Shown in pieces: positions 23,598 to 31,776 of a stretch of DNA of 64,000 nucleotides; the first letter of the stretch is position 1, and every line of letters starts with the position of its first letter. The DNA is from JALOOB01 sp040766655 (GTDB lineage Bacteria > Chloroflexota > Anaerolineae > CG2-30-64-16), in contig JAXGQB010000012.1 in NCBI GenBank assembly GCA_040766655.1, positions 62,001 through 126,000 of the forward strand, written 5' to 3'. The translations under genes and the position numbers were made by a program. The notes below the pieces were generated by a model. The model saw only the letters and a program-made list of their open reading frames with translations, did not search any database and was not told the DNA's origin.

Positions 23598-24296
23598 TTG
23601 TCCGACACCGTCCAACCCTCGCGCACCCATATCATCACCTGTGCCACGCTGGAGGGCGAGCTGAACCGCTTCGTCTCGCCCGGCGACGCATCGTGCCATT
23701 GCCTGCCGTTTGGCCTGCACAACACGCCGCAGAAGCTGCGCGCGACGTTGCAGGAAGCGATCGATGCCGCGCCGGACAGCGCGGACACGATCCTGTTGGC
23801 GTACGGGATGTGCGGCCACGGCGCGGTCGGTCTGCGCTCGGACCGTTGCCGGCTCGTCATCCCCAAGGTGGACGACTGCATCGCCATCTCACTCGGCTCG
23901 CGCGAGGAGCACCTGCGCCAGTCGGCCCACGCACCGGGCACCTTCTACCTCACCAGGGGCTGGATCGCAGCGGGCGACGACCCCTACACCGAGTACCTGA
24001 AGGCCGCGGAGCGGTACGGTCACGAGAAGGCCTACCGGATCGAGAAGCTGATCATCGCCAACTACACCCGCCTGGCATTCATCAACACCGGCGGCACGGA
24101 CGAGGAGTTGGCCGAGGCCCGCGCCTACGCTCGGCACGTGGCCGACTTCTTCGGCCTCGCGTTCGAGGAGATCGAGGGGTCAGACGTCTACCTGCGCAAG
24201 CTGGTGGAAGGCGGCTGGGGCGGTGACTTCGTCCTCGTAGAGCCGGGCGAGACCGTCGAGGCCAGCCACTTCGCCGCGACGAAGAGTGAGAGCTGA
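23598..24296 (+). CDS. DUF1638 domain protein
   Basis: 232 residues, essentially one DUF1638 domain. Features: an N-terminal CATLEGEL region, a Cys/His-rich stretch (CHCLPFGLHNTP), the characteristic LLAYGMCGHGAVGL at ~75, IPKVDDCIAISLGS at ~97, and a conserved GTFYLTRGW at ~122. In other genomes DUF1638 genes often sit near corrinoid methyltransferases; the conserved Cys and His may bind metal, but no reaction is established. The start is a TTG at 23598 with GGAG ~9 nt upstream. A weak TGGTCA-17-TAAACT promoter (23513-23541) is possible. Confidence 0.85.
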   Translation: MSDTVQPSRTHIITCATLEGELNRFVSPGDASCHCLPFGLHNTPQKLRATLQEAIDAAPDSADTILLAYGMCGHGAVGLRSDRCRLVIPKVDDCIAISLGSREEHLRQSAHAPGTFYLTRGWIAAGDDPYTEYLKAAERYGHEKAYRIEKLIIANYTRLAFINTGGTDEELAEARAYARHVADFFGLAFEEIEGSDVYLRKLVEGGWGGDFVLVEPGETVEASHFAATKSES

Positions 24297-24385
24297 GCCG
24301 CGACGCGCTTCACCAGAGACGACACCTTGATGCCCGTGCGATCCTTGGCCGCCAGGAAATCAGGCCAATCCTTCAATCAAGTAAA

Positions 24386-24895
24386 TCAAGGTTGAGAACC
24401 GCCCTCGAGCATTCCGATGAGCTTGAGCAGGCTCACCTTGCTCTCCGCGGTGGTCTCCCCCAGCAAGCCGGCAATCTCGTGCGCCACGCGCATCTGGTTC
24501 TGGATCACCTCGTTCACGCGCTGGATGGTCTCGCGCTGCAGCTGGAGCAGCTCGTTCTTCTGCTGCCACTCGTGCGTCACGTCGACCATGATGCACGCGA
24601 TGATGCGCTCCGCGTGGATGGGGAACATCACCTTGCGCACGTGCAGGTCGTACGCGCGATAGTGCTTCTCGCGCGCCTTGACGGCCTGGTTGCTCTCCCA
24701 GACCTGCAGAAACTCCTCCGGGTCATCCACCAGCGTCGACACGGGCTGGCCGATCACGCGCTCCGGCGTCGTCTTGAACATGGCGCAGAGCGCCTGGTTC
24801 ACCACCCTGATCTTCAGGTCGGTATCGACGACCAACAGGCCGTTGGGGTCGTAGTCCCACAACAGCTCCCACATCGTCTTCTGGGTCTCTTCCAA
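24386..24895 (-). CDS. PAS-domain sensor protein with C-terminal coiled coil
   Basis: 169 residues: PAS domain (~10-110: GLLVVDTDLKIRVVNQALC, MFKTTPERVIGQ, VRKVMFPIHAERIIACIMVD) and a helical tail (LQRETIQRVNEVIQNQMRVA, then HEIAGLLGETTAESKVSLL). This tail is the one I know from small PAS proteins encoded beside NADH-linked [FeFe]-hydrogenase clusters with SpoIIE phosphatases; here no such partners are adjacent. I start it at TTG 24895 (GGAGG 4 nt upstream). The ATG at 24952 overlaps the -10 box of its own promoter and so would lie outside the transcript. It probably senses redox or a small ligand. Confidence 0.75.
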   Translation of the reverse strand: MEETQKTMWELLWDYDPNGLLVVDTDLKIRVVNQALCAMFKTTPERVIGQPVSTLVDDPEEFLQVWESNQAVKAREKHYRAYDLHVRKVMFPIHAERIIACIMVDVTHEWQQKNELLQLQRETIQRVNEVIQNQMRVAHEIAGLLGETTAESKVSLLKLIGMLEGGSQP

Positions 24896-24951
24896 GGATC
24901 CTCCATTCGCCTGCGACCGGAATGCGCGGCGCAGGGCGGCCTCTGATGCCA

Positions 24952-24981
24952 TTATAGTACCCGGCAACCGGAAAGGATCAA
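24952..24981 (-). promoter_or_regulatory. promoter of the PAS gene
   Basis: The minus strand has TTGATC (24976-24981), an 18-nt spacer and TATAAT (24952-24957). Transcription should start near 24945, ~50 nt before the TTG start codon at 24895. Confidence 0.6.
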
Positions 24982-25077
24982 TCAGGCGCAGCGTCCTTCG
25001 ACTACACTCCGCCACCCTGTCGGGCGGCTCCCTTCCGGTCAGGATGCCTGTGAGGTCGTCGTCCGATCAGGCCGCAT

Positions 25078-25106
25078 TCGACACGGCAGGGCGTGCGGAG
25101 TACAAT
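25078..25106 (+). promoter_or_regulatory. promoter of the GH13 glucosidase gene
   Basis: TCGACA (25078-25083), a 17-nt spacer and TACAAT (25101-25106), followed by a ~23-nt leader containing CAGGAGCG ahead of the ATG at 25136. Confidence 0.6.
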
Positions 25107-25135
25107 GCCGCGACACCCGCGCACAGGAGCGTCGC

Positions 25136-26914
25136 ATGTCCACAGACAAATGGTGGCAGACGGCCGTCTTTTACCAGATCTACCCGCGCTCGTTCGCGGA
25201 CGGGGACGGCGACGGCATCGGCGACTTCCGCGGCATGATCGAGCGGCTCGACTACCTGGTCGCGCTGGGCATCGACGCGATCTGGTTGTCGCCCCATTTC
25301 CCCTCGCCCAACTGGGACTGGGGCTACGATATCAGCGACTACTGCGCGGCCGCGCCCGAGTACGGCGGCCTGCCCGCGTTCCGCGCGTTCCTCGACGCGG
25401 CCCACGCCCGCGGACTGCACGTCATCCTCGACCTGGTGCTGAACCACACGAGCGACCAGCACGCCTGGTTCCTCGAGTCCCGCTCCAGCCGCGACAACCC
25501 CAAGGCGGACTGGTACGTCTGGGCCGACACGCCGCCGAACAACTGGCAGTCGTGCTTCGACGGCGAGGCGTGGACCTATGCACCCGAGCGCGACCAGTAC
25601 TACTACCACTACTTCATGAAGCAGCAGCCCGACCTGAACTGGCGCAACCCGGCCGTCAAGGCTGCCATGTGGGATGCGGCGCGGTTCTGGCTCGATATGG
25701 GGGTGGACGGCTTCCGCCTGGATGCGATCGGCACGATCTACGAAGATCCCGACCTGACCCCGCACACGGTGCCACTGACCCTGGCCGGGCTGCGCCGCCT
25801 GTCCGAGACGGCTGCGACGCCCGCGGAAAGGGCGCTCGTCGATCGGTACTGGCGCGATATGTTCGTGCACCAGCTCGGCGGTCCCGGCCTGCATGACCTG
25901 ATGAAGCAGCTGCGCGCGGTGCTGGACGAGTATCCCGGCGACCGCATGCTGGTGGGCGAGGACGAGGACGTCGCCTACCTGGGCAACGGGCAGGACGAGC
26001 TGCACCTGGTGTTCAACTTTCCGCTGATGCGCACGCCGCCGCCGGGCGCCATCACGCCCGCGCACGTGCGCGCGAACCAGGCCGCGCGGCTGGCCCTGCT
26101 CGACGCGCTGCCCGCGGCCGGCTGGCCCTGCAACACGCTGGGCAACCACGACTGCTCGCGGGTGGCCACGGCCTTCGCGCCCGATCCGGACCACGCGGCG
26201 GCAGCAGCGCGAGTCAACGCGGCGCTCGTGCTGACCCTGCGCGGCACGCCGTTCCTCTACAACGGCGAAGAGATCGGCATGACCGACCACCTCATCGCCG
26301 ACCCAGCGCACTTGCGCGACACCATGGCAACCTGGTACTACGACGCGCTCGTCAACGACCTGCAAGTGGACCCTGCCGAGGCCGCGCTCCGGGCCGCGGC
26401 CATGACGCGCGACAAGAACCGCACCCCCATGCAGTGGTCCGCCGCGGCCGACGCGGGCTTCTCGCCCGCAGGCGTGACGACCTGGCTGCCCGTCAACCCG
26501 AACTACGCGGCGGGAGTCAACGTGGCGGACCAGGAGGACGATCCCGAGTCGATGCTGCACTACTACCGGCGCCTGCTCCGCGTGCGGCGGGCCAGCCCCG
26601 CGCTGCAGACGGGCGCATACCGGCCGCTGAAGCCGCACGCCCGCGACTATCTCGCGTTCCTGCGCGCGGCGGCCGAGCAGATGGTGCTGGTCGTGCTCAA
26701 CTACGCACCCGCGCGCCAGCAGGTGCGCCTCGATCGCCGCTCTCTGGACGCTGCCCTCCGCACGCCCGGCCGCGCCTCGCAGCTGGGCGGCCGCATCCTC
26801 TTCTCGTCTCACGCCGGCGGCGACGACGCCACGGGCGATACCGGCCTAGCCGACCTCCAACTCACGCGCATCGACCTGGCGCCCTACGAGGTGCTCATCG
26901 CCGAGCTGGGGTGA
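25136..26914 (+). CDS. GH13 alpha-glucosidase (oligo-1,6-glucosidase type)
   Basis: 592 residues, a full-length GH13 enzyme that splits alpha-glucosidic bonds of short oligosaccharides. The barrel starts with VFYQIYPRSFADGDGDGIGD. Conserved regions: DLVLNHTS (D99, H104), GFRLDAI with nucleophile D196, VGEDED with acid/base E275, and GNHDCSR with H338-D339. The QPDLNWRNPAV motif is typical of the oligo-1,6-glucosidase and trehalulose synthase group. No signal peptide, so cytoplasmic. Its last 34 bp, including part of the stop region, are repeated 844 bp downstream on the far side of a toxin-antitoxin-like pair. Confidence 0.93.
   Translation: MSTDKWWQTAVFYQIYPRSFADGDGDGIGDFRGMIERLDYLVALGIDAIWLSPHFPSPNWDWGYDISDYCAAAPEYGGLPAFRAFLDAAHARGLHVILDLVLNHTSDQHAWFLESRSSRDNPKADWYVWADTPPNNWQSCFDGEAWTYAPERDQYYYHYFMKQQPDLNWRNPAVKAAMWDAARFWLDMGVDGFRLDAIGTIYEDPDLTPHTVPLTLAGLRRLSETAATPAERALVDRYWRDMFVHQLGGPGLHDLMKQLRAVLDEYPGDRMLVGEDEDVAYLGNGQDELHLVFNFPLMRTPPPGAITPAHVRANQAARLALLDALPAAGWPCNTLGNHDCSRVATAFAPDPDHAAAAARVNAALVLTLRGTPFLYNGEEIGMTDHLIADPAHLRDTMATWYYDALVNDLQVDPAEAALRAAAMTRDKNRTPMQWSAAADAGFSPAGVTTWLPVNPNYAAGVNVADQEDDPESMLHYYRRLLRVRRASPALQTGAYRPLKPHARDYLAFLRAAAEQMVLVVLNYAPARQQVRLDRRSLDAALRTPGRASQLGGRILFSSHAGGDDATGDTGLADLQLTRIDLAPYEVLIAELG
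26879..26912. repeat. 34-bp direct repeat, copy at the 3' end of the GH13 gene
   Basis: Identical to 27723-27756. It covers the last codons of the glucosidase gene (APYEVLIAELG). With its partner it brackets an 810-bp segment carrying two small genes, as left by an element that duplicates the end of its target gene. Confidence 0.9.
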
Positions 26915-26949
26915 GGCCAGGGCGCGCCTGGGTAGTGATAGCAACGATG

Positions 26950-26958
26950 TGTTATAAT
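26950..26958 (+). promoter_or_regulatory. extended -10 promoter of the small toxin-antitoxin-like pair
   Basis: TGTTATAAT, a perfect TGn-extended -10, lies 34 nt before the ATG at 26993. No clear -35. The promoter is within the segment bounded by the 34-bp repeats, so the pair carries its own expression signal. Confidence 0.6.
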
Positions 26959-26992
26959 GGATTCCAGATCAGCAAATCTCAGGTGGCTTGAG

Positions 26993-27190
26993 ATGGCAAC
27001 TCATCGGACAGTAGCAGAAACCGTGCAGGTCTACCGAACCGGCGAGCAACCGACAGACTTCGCCTACTGGCAGGCGCAGCCCTTTCAGGCTCGTCTGGCA
27101 GCACTCGAACAGATCCGCCGCGACTACCACCTATGGAGATACCATGCTGAACCAAGACTTCAAAGAGTTTGTTCAGTCGCTAAACGCTAG
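26993..27190 (+). CDS. small partner protein of a nucleotidyltransferase (putative antitoxin)
   Basis: 65 residues, basic and helical: MATHRTVAETVQVYRTGEQP, then LAALEQIRRDYHLWRYHAEP and RLQRVCSVAKR. Short proteins ending LEQIR-Y--W-Y--E-RLQRV precede solitary nucleotidyltransferases in many Chloroflexota and cyanobacteria and are regarded as one half of a toxin-antitoxin-like pair. The next gene overlaps it by 47 nt. The start at 26993 fits the promoter ~34 nt upstream; no strong ribosome binding site is seen. Which partner is the toxin cannot be told from sequence. Confidence 0.6.
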   Translation: MATHRTVAETVQVYRTGEQPTDFAYWQAQPFQARLAALEQIRRDYHLWRYHAEPRLQRVCSVAKR

Positions 27191-27605
27191 CAGAGTCCGG
27201 TATCTCATCGTTGGTGGCTATGCCGTAGCAGTCCACGGGCATCCTCGTTACACCAAAGATATCGATATCTGGATTGAGATGAGCGAGGAGAATGCTCATC
27301 GGCTCGTCCAAGCGCTCGATGATTTTGGCTTCGGCTCCCTTGGACTCCAACCCGCTGATTTTCTCCAGCCCGATCAGATCGTCCAGTTGGGCTATCCACC
27401 TGCTCGCATCGACTTGTTGACCACGCTTGTGGGGGTTGACTTCGACACGTGCCATGCATCTCGAGTGGATGTGCTGATTGACGACGTGGTTGCGTCGTTC
27501 ATTGATCTCGAGAACCTCAAGAGAAACAAGCGCGCGTCCGGCAGGTTGCAGGATCTGGCTGACCTGGAGAACCTGGGCGAGGGGCGGTCTTCATCGTTCG
27601 GGTAA
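27144..27605 (+). CDS. nucleotidyltransferase of the AbiEii/DUF6036 toxin-like group
   Basis: 153 residues with the polymerase-beta-type nucleotidyltransferase core: VRYLIVGGYAVAVHGHPRYT followed by KDIDIW. G24-G25 and D39-x-D41 are the nucleotide and metal binding positions. The C-terminal part (FIDLENLKRNKRASGRLQDL ADLE) is typical of the group. Related proteins add nucleotides to tRNA or protein targets and are toxic without their partner. GGAG lies ~5 nt before the ATG. It overlaps the upstream gene by 47 nt in another frame. The pair is bracketed by 34-bp direct repeats. Confidence 0.8.
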   Translation: MLNQDFKEFVQSLNASRVRYLIVGGYAVAVHGHPRYTKDIDIWIEMSEENAHRLVQALDDFGFGSLGLQPADFLQPDQIVQLGYPPARIDLLTTLVGVDFDTCHASRVDVLIDDVVASFIDLENLKRNKRASGRLQDLADLENLGEGRSSSFG

Positions 27606-27722
27606 GCGCCCTCCTCTTTGTCTCCAGGGCGCAAACGCACGAAAGAGCGGGGACCATAGGCTAGTCTGCATGACTTGCCGGACGTCGCTCGCCGCATCGC
27701 ATCACTGCGACACAGGGCTGCC

Positions 27723-27756
27723 GCGCCCTACGAGGTGCTCATCGCCGAGCTGGGGT
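27723..27756. repeat. 34-bp direct repeat, downstream copy
   Basis: Exact copy of the GH13 gene end at 26879-26912, sitting 36 bp before the PpnP start codon. The two copies differ immediately outside: the upstream one continues into a TGA stop, while this one continues TCAAAC. Confidence 0.9.
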
Positions 27757-27792
27757 CAAACGACCTATCATCATCCAACGGAGGAACACATC

Positions 27793-28107
27793 ATGTCGGA
27801 CAGATTCGAAAACGTCACCGTCGTCAAGCAGGCCAACATCTACTTCGACGGCAAGGTCACCAGCCGCACGGTCCTGTTCGCCGACGGCACGCGCAAGACC
27901 CTGGGCATCATGATGCCAGGAGACTACGAATTCGGCACCGGCGCGCGCGAGCTGATGGAGATGCTCAACGGCGAGATGGACGTGCTCCTGCCTGGCCAAA
28001 GCGAGTGGCAGACCTTCAAGGCCGGGGAATCGTTCGAAGTCCCCGCCAACTCGTCCTTCAAGCTGAAGGTCAACGTACCGGTGGACTATTGTTGTTCGTA
28101 CGGCTAG
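27793..28107 (+). CDS. ppnP: pyrimidine/purine nucleoside phosphorylase PpnP
   Basis: 104-residue single-domain cupin (DUF1255, YaiE/PpnP family). It phosphorolyses several nucleosides to base and ribose-1-phosphate. Nearly the whole family pattern is visible: FENVTVVKQANIYFDGKVTS, then TLGIMMPGDYEFGTG, PGQSEWQTFKAGESFEVPAN and SSFKLKV with YCCSYG at the end. Full length. GGAGG lies 8 nt before the ATG at 27793. The 34-bp copy of the GH13 gene end is just upstream, so its original promoter context may have been altered. Confidence 0.95.
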   Translation: MSDRFENVTVVKQANIYFDGKVTSRTVLFADGTRKTLGIMMPGDYEFGTGARELMEMLNGEMDVLLPGQSEWQTFKAGESFEVPANSSFKLKVNVPVDYCCSYG

Positions 28108-28129
28108 ACAGACGGTCGCAGGTTGAAGG

Positions 28130-28134
28130 TTACA
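28130..28134. repeat. 5-bp target site duplication, left
   Basis: TTACA directly precedes the left IS end and recurs at 31710-31714 directly after the right end of the second IS copy. Confidence 0.75.
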
Positions 28135-29919
28135 CTTGTCTTTCGCTCATTTCTAGCGTGAGTTTGATGATTGCGGTAAGCTTGGGGTATGAGCCACGAA
28201 CTTACCGTTGACAGTGAACGGGTGGACGACACCCCGTTGTTGATTGCGCAACAAGCGCATATGGGCCTGCCGGAGTTGCTGGACGCGCATTTTCCGGCGC
28301 ATGGCAATCGGCAAGGCTTGAGTCTGGGCTGGCTGACCACGGTGTGGCTGAGCTACACCTTGTCGCAAGGCGATCATTGCCTGTCGCACGTGCAGCCGTG
28401 GGCCAGGCAGCGGCTGGCGACGTTGCAGCAGAGCAGTGGGCAGGGGGTCAGCGAGTTGGACTTCACCGATGATCGACTGGCCGACATCTTGACGGCCTTG
28501 AGTGATGACACCCGGTGGCAAGCGTTTGAAGTGGCACTGAACCAATGTCTGCTGCGGGTCTACGATCTGCAGGCTGGTCCGGTGCGCCTCGATAGTACGA
28601 CGGCAGCGGGCTACTGGACCGTGACGGAGGACGGCTTGCTGCAATTTGGCCACAGCAAAGATCACCGCCCGGACCTGCCGCAGGTCAAGGTCATGCTGTC
28701 GACCCTGGACCCCTTGGGCCTGCCCGTGGTGAGCCAGGTCGTCGCGGGGAACCGGGCCGACGATGGTCTGTATGTGCCGGCGGTGGCCCAGGTGCGCGAG
28801 GCGGTCGGGCGCCGCGGGCTGTTGTATATCGGCGACAGCAAGATGGGCGCGCTGGACACGCGGGCCTATGTCCAAGCGGGCGGTGATTACTATCTGTGCC
28901 CCTTGGGGCAGGTGCAGTTGCCCGTCGCCAAGTTGACCGAGTATCTGGCCCAGAGCCCAGGTGCGCCAGTGATCGTGAGCCGGGAGACGGCCGATGGCGG
29001 CGAGGAGCTGTTGGGCAGTGGCTGGGAAGTGACCGAGCAACTGAGTGCCAGCGTGGCCGGTCAGTCCGTGCAGTGGACCGAACGCCGCTTGCTCTTCCGT
29101 GCGGCGGCCTTGGCCGACAAGGCAATGCGCCAGTTGCAGGCCAACCTGGCGGCAGCGCAGGCCGAGTTGGCCGCGCTGACGGAACGCAAACGCGGCAAGA
29201 AGGTCCTGCGTGAGTTGCACGAACTGCAGTTGGCCGCGCAAACCATTCTCGAGCGGTACCAAGTCGCCGGCTTGCTGCACGTGACCTATCGCGAACACTG
29301 CACCACGCAAGAGGTGCGTGCGTACCGGGATCGAGCAGCGACGCTGCGCACGGATACCAGCGTCAGCCTGCAGGTCACCGTGGATCATGTGGCGGTGCAC
29401 GCCTACGAGCAGACCTTGGGTTGGCGGGTGTATGCGACCAACCAGCCGGCGACGCAGTTGAGTCTGGCCCAGGCGCTGTTGGCCTATCGCAGCGAGTACC
29501 TGATCGAGCACGGCTTCGCCCGGCTCAAAGGCCGACCGCTGGCGCTGGCACCCACCTATCTGCACAGTGAGGCCCGGGTCAAAGGCCTGGTGCGGCTGCT
29601 GACCATTGGTTTGCGTGTGTTGACGCTCTTGGAATACAGCGTCCGCCAGAACCTGACGCGGAGCCACACGACCCTGAGCGGGCTCTACCCGGAAAACCCG
29701 CGCCGGACCAGCGCCCAGCCGACGGCCGAACGCCTGTTGGCCGCCTTCAAAGGTGTGACCCTGTCCGTCATTCACTTGCCGGGTCAGTCGCATCGCCATC
29801 TGACGCCACTTTCGGAGTTACAACAACGCATTCTGACGTTACTTGACTTGCCGGCCGATACCTACAGCCGGCTCACGATTCCATCTCAGAACTCATCTTG
29901 AGAATGAGCGAAAGATGAG
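28135..29919 (+). mobile_element. IS1634-type insertion sequence, copy 1 of a tandem dimer
   Basis: 1785-bp element. Left end CTTGTCTTTCGCTCATT and right end (read inverted) CTCATCTTTCGCTCATT match at 15 of 17 positions. It holds one transposase gene whose stop lies 18 bp from the right end. The second copy follows in the same direction after a 5-bp spacer (TTCAA, 29920-29924). The insertion lies within an AACCTTCAACC-type dispersed repeat. Confidence 0.88.
28189..29901 (+). CDS. IS1634-type DDE transposase, copy 1
   Basis: 570-residue transposase of the IS4-like IS1634 family. DDE residues: D135 in VRLDSTTAAGYW, D216 in LLYIGDSKMGALD, and E440 in YRSEYLIEHGFARLKGRP, the Y-IE--F--LKG motif being diagnostic of the family. 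The N-terminal ~90 residues (LTVDSERVDDTPLLIAQQ) form the usual end-binding part. Intact and full length, so probably active. The promoter must lie in the 54 bp between the IS end and the ATG or outside the element. Confidence 0.93.
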   Translation: MSHELTVDSERVDDTPLLIAQQAHMGLPELLDAHFPAHGNRQGLSLGWLTTVWLSYTLSQGDHCLSHVQPWARQRLATLQQSSGQGVSELDFTDDRLADILTALSDDTRWQAFEVALNQCLLRVYDLQAGPVRLDSTTAAGYWTVTEDGLLQFGHSKDHRPDLPQVKVMLSTLDPLGLPVVSQVVAGNRADDGLYVPAVAQVREAVGRRGLLYIGDSKMGALDTRAYVQAGGDYYLCPLGQVQLPVAKLTEYLAQSPGAPVIVSRETADGGEELLGSGWEVTEQLSASVAGQSVQWTERRLLFRAAALADKAMRQLQANLAAAQAELAALTERKRGKKVLRELHELQLAAQTILERYQVAGLLHVTYREHCTTQEVRAYRDRAATLRTDTSVSLQVTVDHVAVHAYEQTLGWRVYATNQPATQLSLAQALLAYRSEYLIEHGFARLKGRPLALAPTYLHSEARVKGLVRLLTIGLRVLTLLEYSVRQNLTRSHTTLSGLYPENPRRTSAQPTAERLLAAFKGVTLSVIHLPGQSHRHLTPLSELQQRILTLLDLPADTYSRLTIPSQNSS

Positions 29920-29924
29920 TTCAA

Positions 29925-31709
29925 CTTGTCTTTCGCTCATTTCTAGCGTGAGTTTGATGATTGCGGTAAGCTTGGGGTATGAGCCACGAACTTACCGTTG
30001 ACAGTGAACGGGTGGACGACACCCCGTTGTTGATTGCGCAACAAGCGCATATGGGCCTGCCGGAGTTGCTGGACGCGCATTTTCCGGCGCATGGCAATCG
30101 GCAAGGCTTGAGTCTGGGCTGGCTGACCACGGTGTGGCTGAGCTACACCTTGTCGCAAGGCGATCATTGCCTGTCGCACGTGCAGCCGTGGGCCAGGCAG
30201 CGGCTGGCGACGTTGCAGCAGAGCAGTGGGCAGGGGGTCAGCGAGTTGGACTTCACCGATGATCGACTGGCCGACATCTTGACGGCCTTGAGTGATGACA
30301 CCCGGTGGCAAGCGTTTGAAGTGGCACTGAACCAATGTCTGCTGCGGGTCTACGATCTGCAGGCTGGTCCGGTGCGCCTCGATAGTACGACGGCAGCGGG
30401 CTACTGGACCGTGACGGAGGACGGCTTGCTGCAATTTGGCCACAGCAAAGATCACCGCCCGGACCTGCCGCAGGTCAAGGTCATGCTGTCGACCCTGGAC
30501 CCCTTGGGCCTGCCCGTGGTGAGCCAGGTCGTCGCGGGGAACCGGGCCGACGATGGTCTGTATGTGCCGGCGGTGGCCCAGGTGCGCGAGGCGGTCGGGC
30601 GCCGCGGGCTGTTGTATATCGGCGACAGCAAGATGGGCGCGCTGGACACGCGGGCCTATGTCCAAGCGGGCGGTGATTACTATCTGTGCCCCTTGGGGCA
30701 GGTGCAGTTGCCCGTCGCCAAGTTGACCGAGTATCTGGCCCAGAGCCCAGGTGCGCCAGTGATCGTGAGCCGGGAGACGGCCGATGGCGGCGAGGAGCTG
30801 TTGGGCAGTGGCTGGGAAGTGACCGAGCAACTGAGTGCCAGCGTGGCCGGTCAGTCCGTGCAGTGGACCGAACGCCGCTTGCTCTTCCGTGCGGCGGCCT
30901 TGGCCGACAAGGCAATGCGCCAGTTGCAGGCCAACCTGGCGGCAGCGCAGGCCGAGTTGGCCGCGCTGACGGAACGCAAACGCGGCAAGAAGGTCCTGCG
31001 TGAGTTGCACGAACTGCAGTTGGCCGCGCAAACCATTCTCGAGCGGTACCAAGTCGCCGGCTTGCTGCACGTGACCTATCGCGAACACTGCACCACGCAA
31101 GAGGTGCGTGCGTACCGGGATCGAGCAGCGACGCTGCGCACGGATACCAGCGTCAGCCTGCAGGTCACCGTGGATCATGTGGCGGTGCACGCCTACGAGC
31201 AGACCTTGGGTTGGCGGGTGTATGCGACCAACCAGCCGGCGACGCAGTTGAGTCTGGCCCAGGCGCTGTTGGCCTATCGCAGCGAGTACCTGATCGAGCA
31301 CGGCTTCGCCCGGCTCAAAGGCCGACCGCTGGCGCTGGCACCCACCTATCTGCACAGTGAGGCCCGGGTCAAAGGCCTGGTGCGGCTGCTGACCATTGGT
31401 TTGCGTGTGTTGACGCTCTTGGAATACAGCGTCCGCCAGAACCTGACGCGGAGCCACACGACCCTGAGCGGGCTCTACCCGGAAAACCCGCGCCGGACCA
31501 GCGCCCAGCCGACGGCCGAACGCCTGTTGGCCGCCTTCAAAGGTGTGACCCTGTCCGTCATTCACTTGCCGGGTCAGTCGCATCGCCATCTGACGCCACT
31601 TTCGGAGTTACAACAACGCATTCTGACGTTACTTGACTTGCCGGCCGATACCTACAGCCGGCTCACGATTCCATCTCAGAACTCATCTTGAGAATGAGCG
31701 AAAGATGAG
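29925..31709 (+). mobile_element. IS1634-type insertion sequence, copy 2 of a tandem dimer
   Basis: Second copy, apparently identical to copy 1 over the whole 1785 bp, offset by exactly 1790 bp. The right end is followed by TTACA (31710-31714), pairing with the TTACA before copy 1. No duplication flanks each copy separately, so the two behaved as a unit or arose by local duplication. Confidence 0.88.
29979..31691 (+). CDS. IS1634-type DDE transposase, copy 2
   Basis: 570 residues, identical in sequence to the transposase of copy 1, with D135, D216 and E440 intact. Identity of both genes means the duplication is very recent. In a head-to-tail dimer the right end of copy 1 abuts the left end of copy 2, which in several IS families creates a strong junction promoter; I see no perfect hybrid promoter across the TTCAA spacer. 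Confidence 0.93.
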   Translation: MSHELTVDSERVDDTPLLIAQQAHMGLPELLDAHFPAHGNRQGLSLGWLTTVWLSYTLSQGDHCLSHVQPWARQRLATLQQSSGQGVSELDFTDDRLADILTALSDDTRWQAFEVALNQCLLRVYDLQAGPVRLDSTTAAGYWTVTEDGLLQFGHSKDHRPDLPQVKVMLSTLDPLGLPVVSQVVAGNRADDGLYVPAVAQVREAVGRRGLLYIGDSKMGALDTRAYVQAGGDYYLCPLGQVQLPVAKLTEYLAQSPGAPVIVSRETADGGEELLGSGWEVTEQLSASVAGQSVQWTERRLLFRAAALADKAMRQLQANLAAAQAELAALTERKRGKKVLRELHELQLAAQTILERYQVAGLLHVTYREHCTTQEVRAYRDRAATLRTDTSVSLQVTVDHVAVHAYEQTLGWRVYATNQPATQLSLAQALLAYRSEYLIEHGFARLKGRPLALAPTYLHSEARVKGLVRLLTIGLRVLTLLEYSVRQNLTRSHTTLSGLYPENPRRTSAQPTAERLLAAFKGVTLSVIHLPGQSHRHLTPLSELQQRILTLLDLPADTYSRLTIPSQNSS

Positions 31710-31714
31710 TTACA
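31710..31714. repeat. 5-bp target site duplication, right
   Basis: TTACA after the second IS copy. Removing both IS copies and one TTACA restores a continuous AGGTTGAAGGTTACAGGTT word, part of the dispersed repeat family. Confidence 0.75.
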
Positions 31715-31776
31715 GGTTAAACCTGCAACCTTCAACCTGTAACCAGCATCACCAGTCATCGATGGAGGCAACACAC

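Noticed and set aside
27723..27756. 34-bp repeat as a transposon target duplication
   Set aside because: Far longer than usual duplications, no terminal inverted repeats at its borders and no transposase inside; a gene-end duplication is a better description.
28153..31589. Two 548-codon frames antisense to the transposases
   Set aside because: Identical in both IS copies and present only because the transposase gene is GC-rich; no ribosome binding site or recognisable domain.
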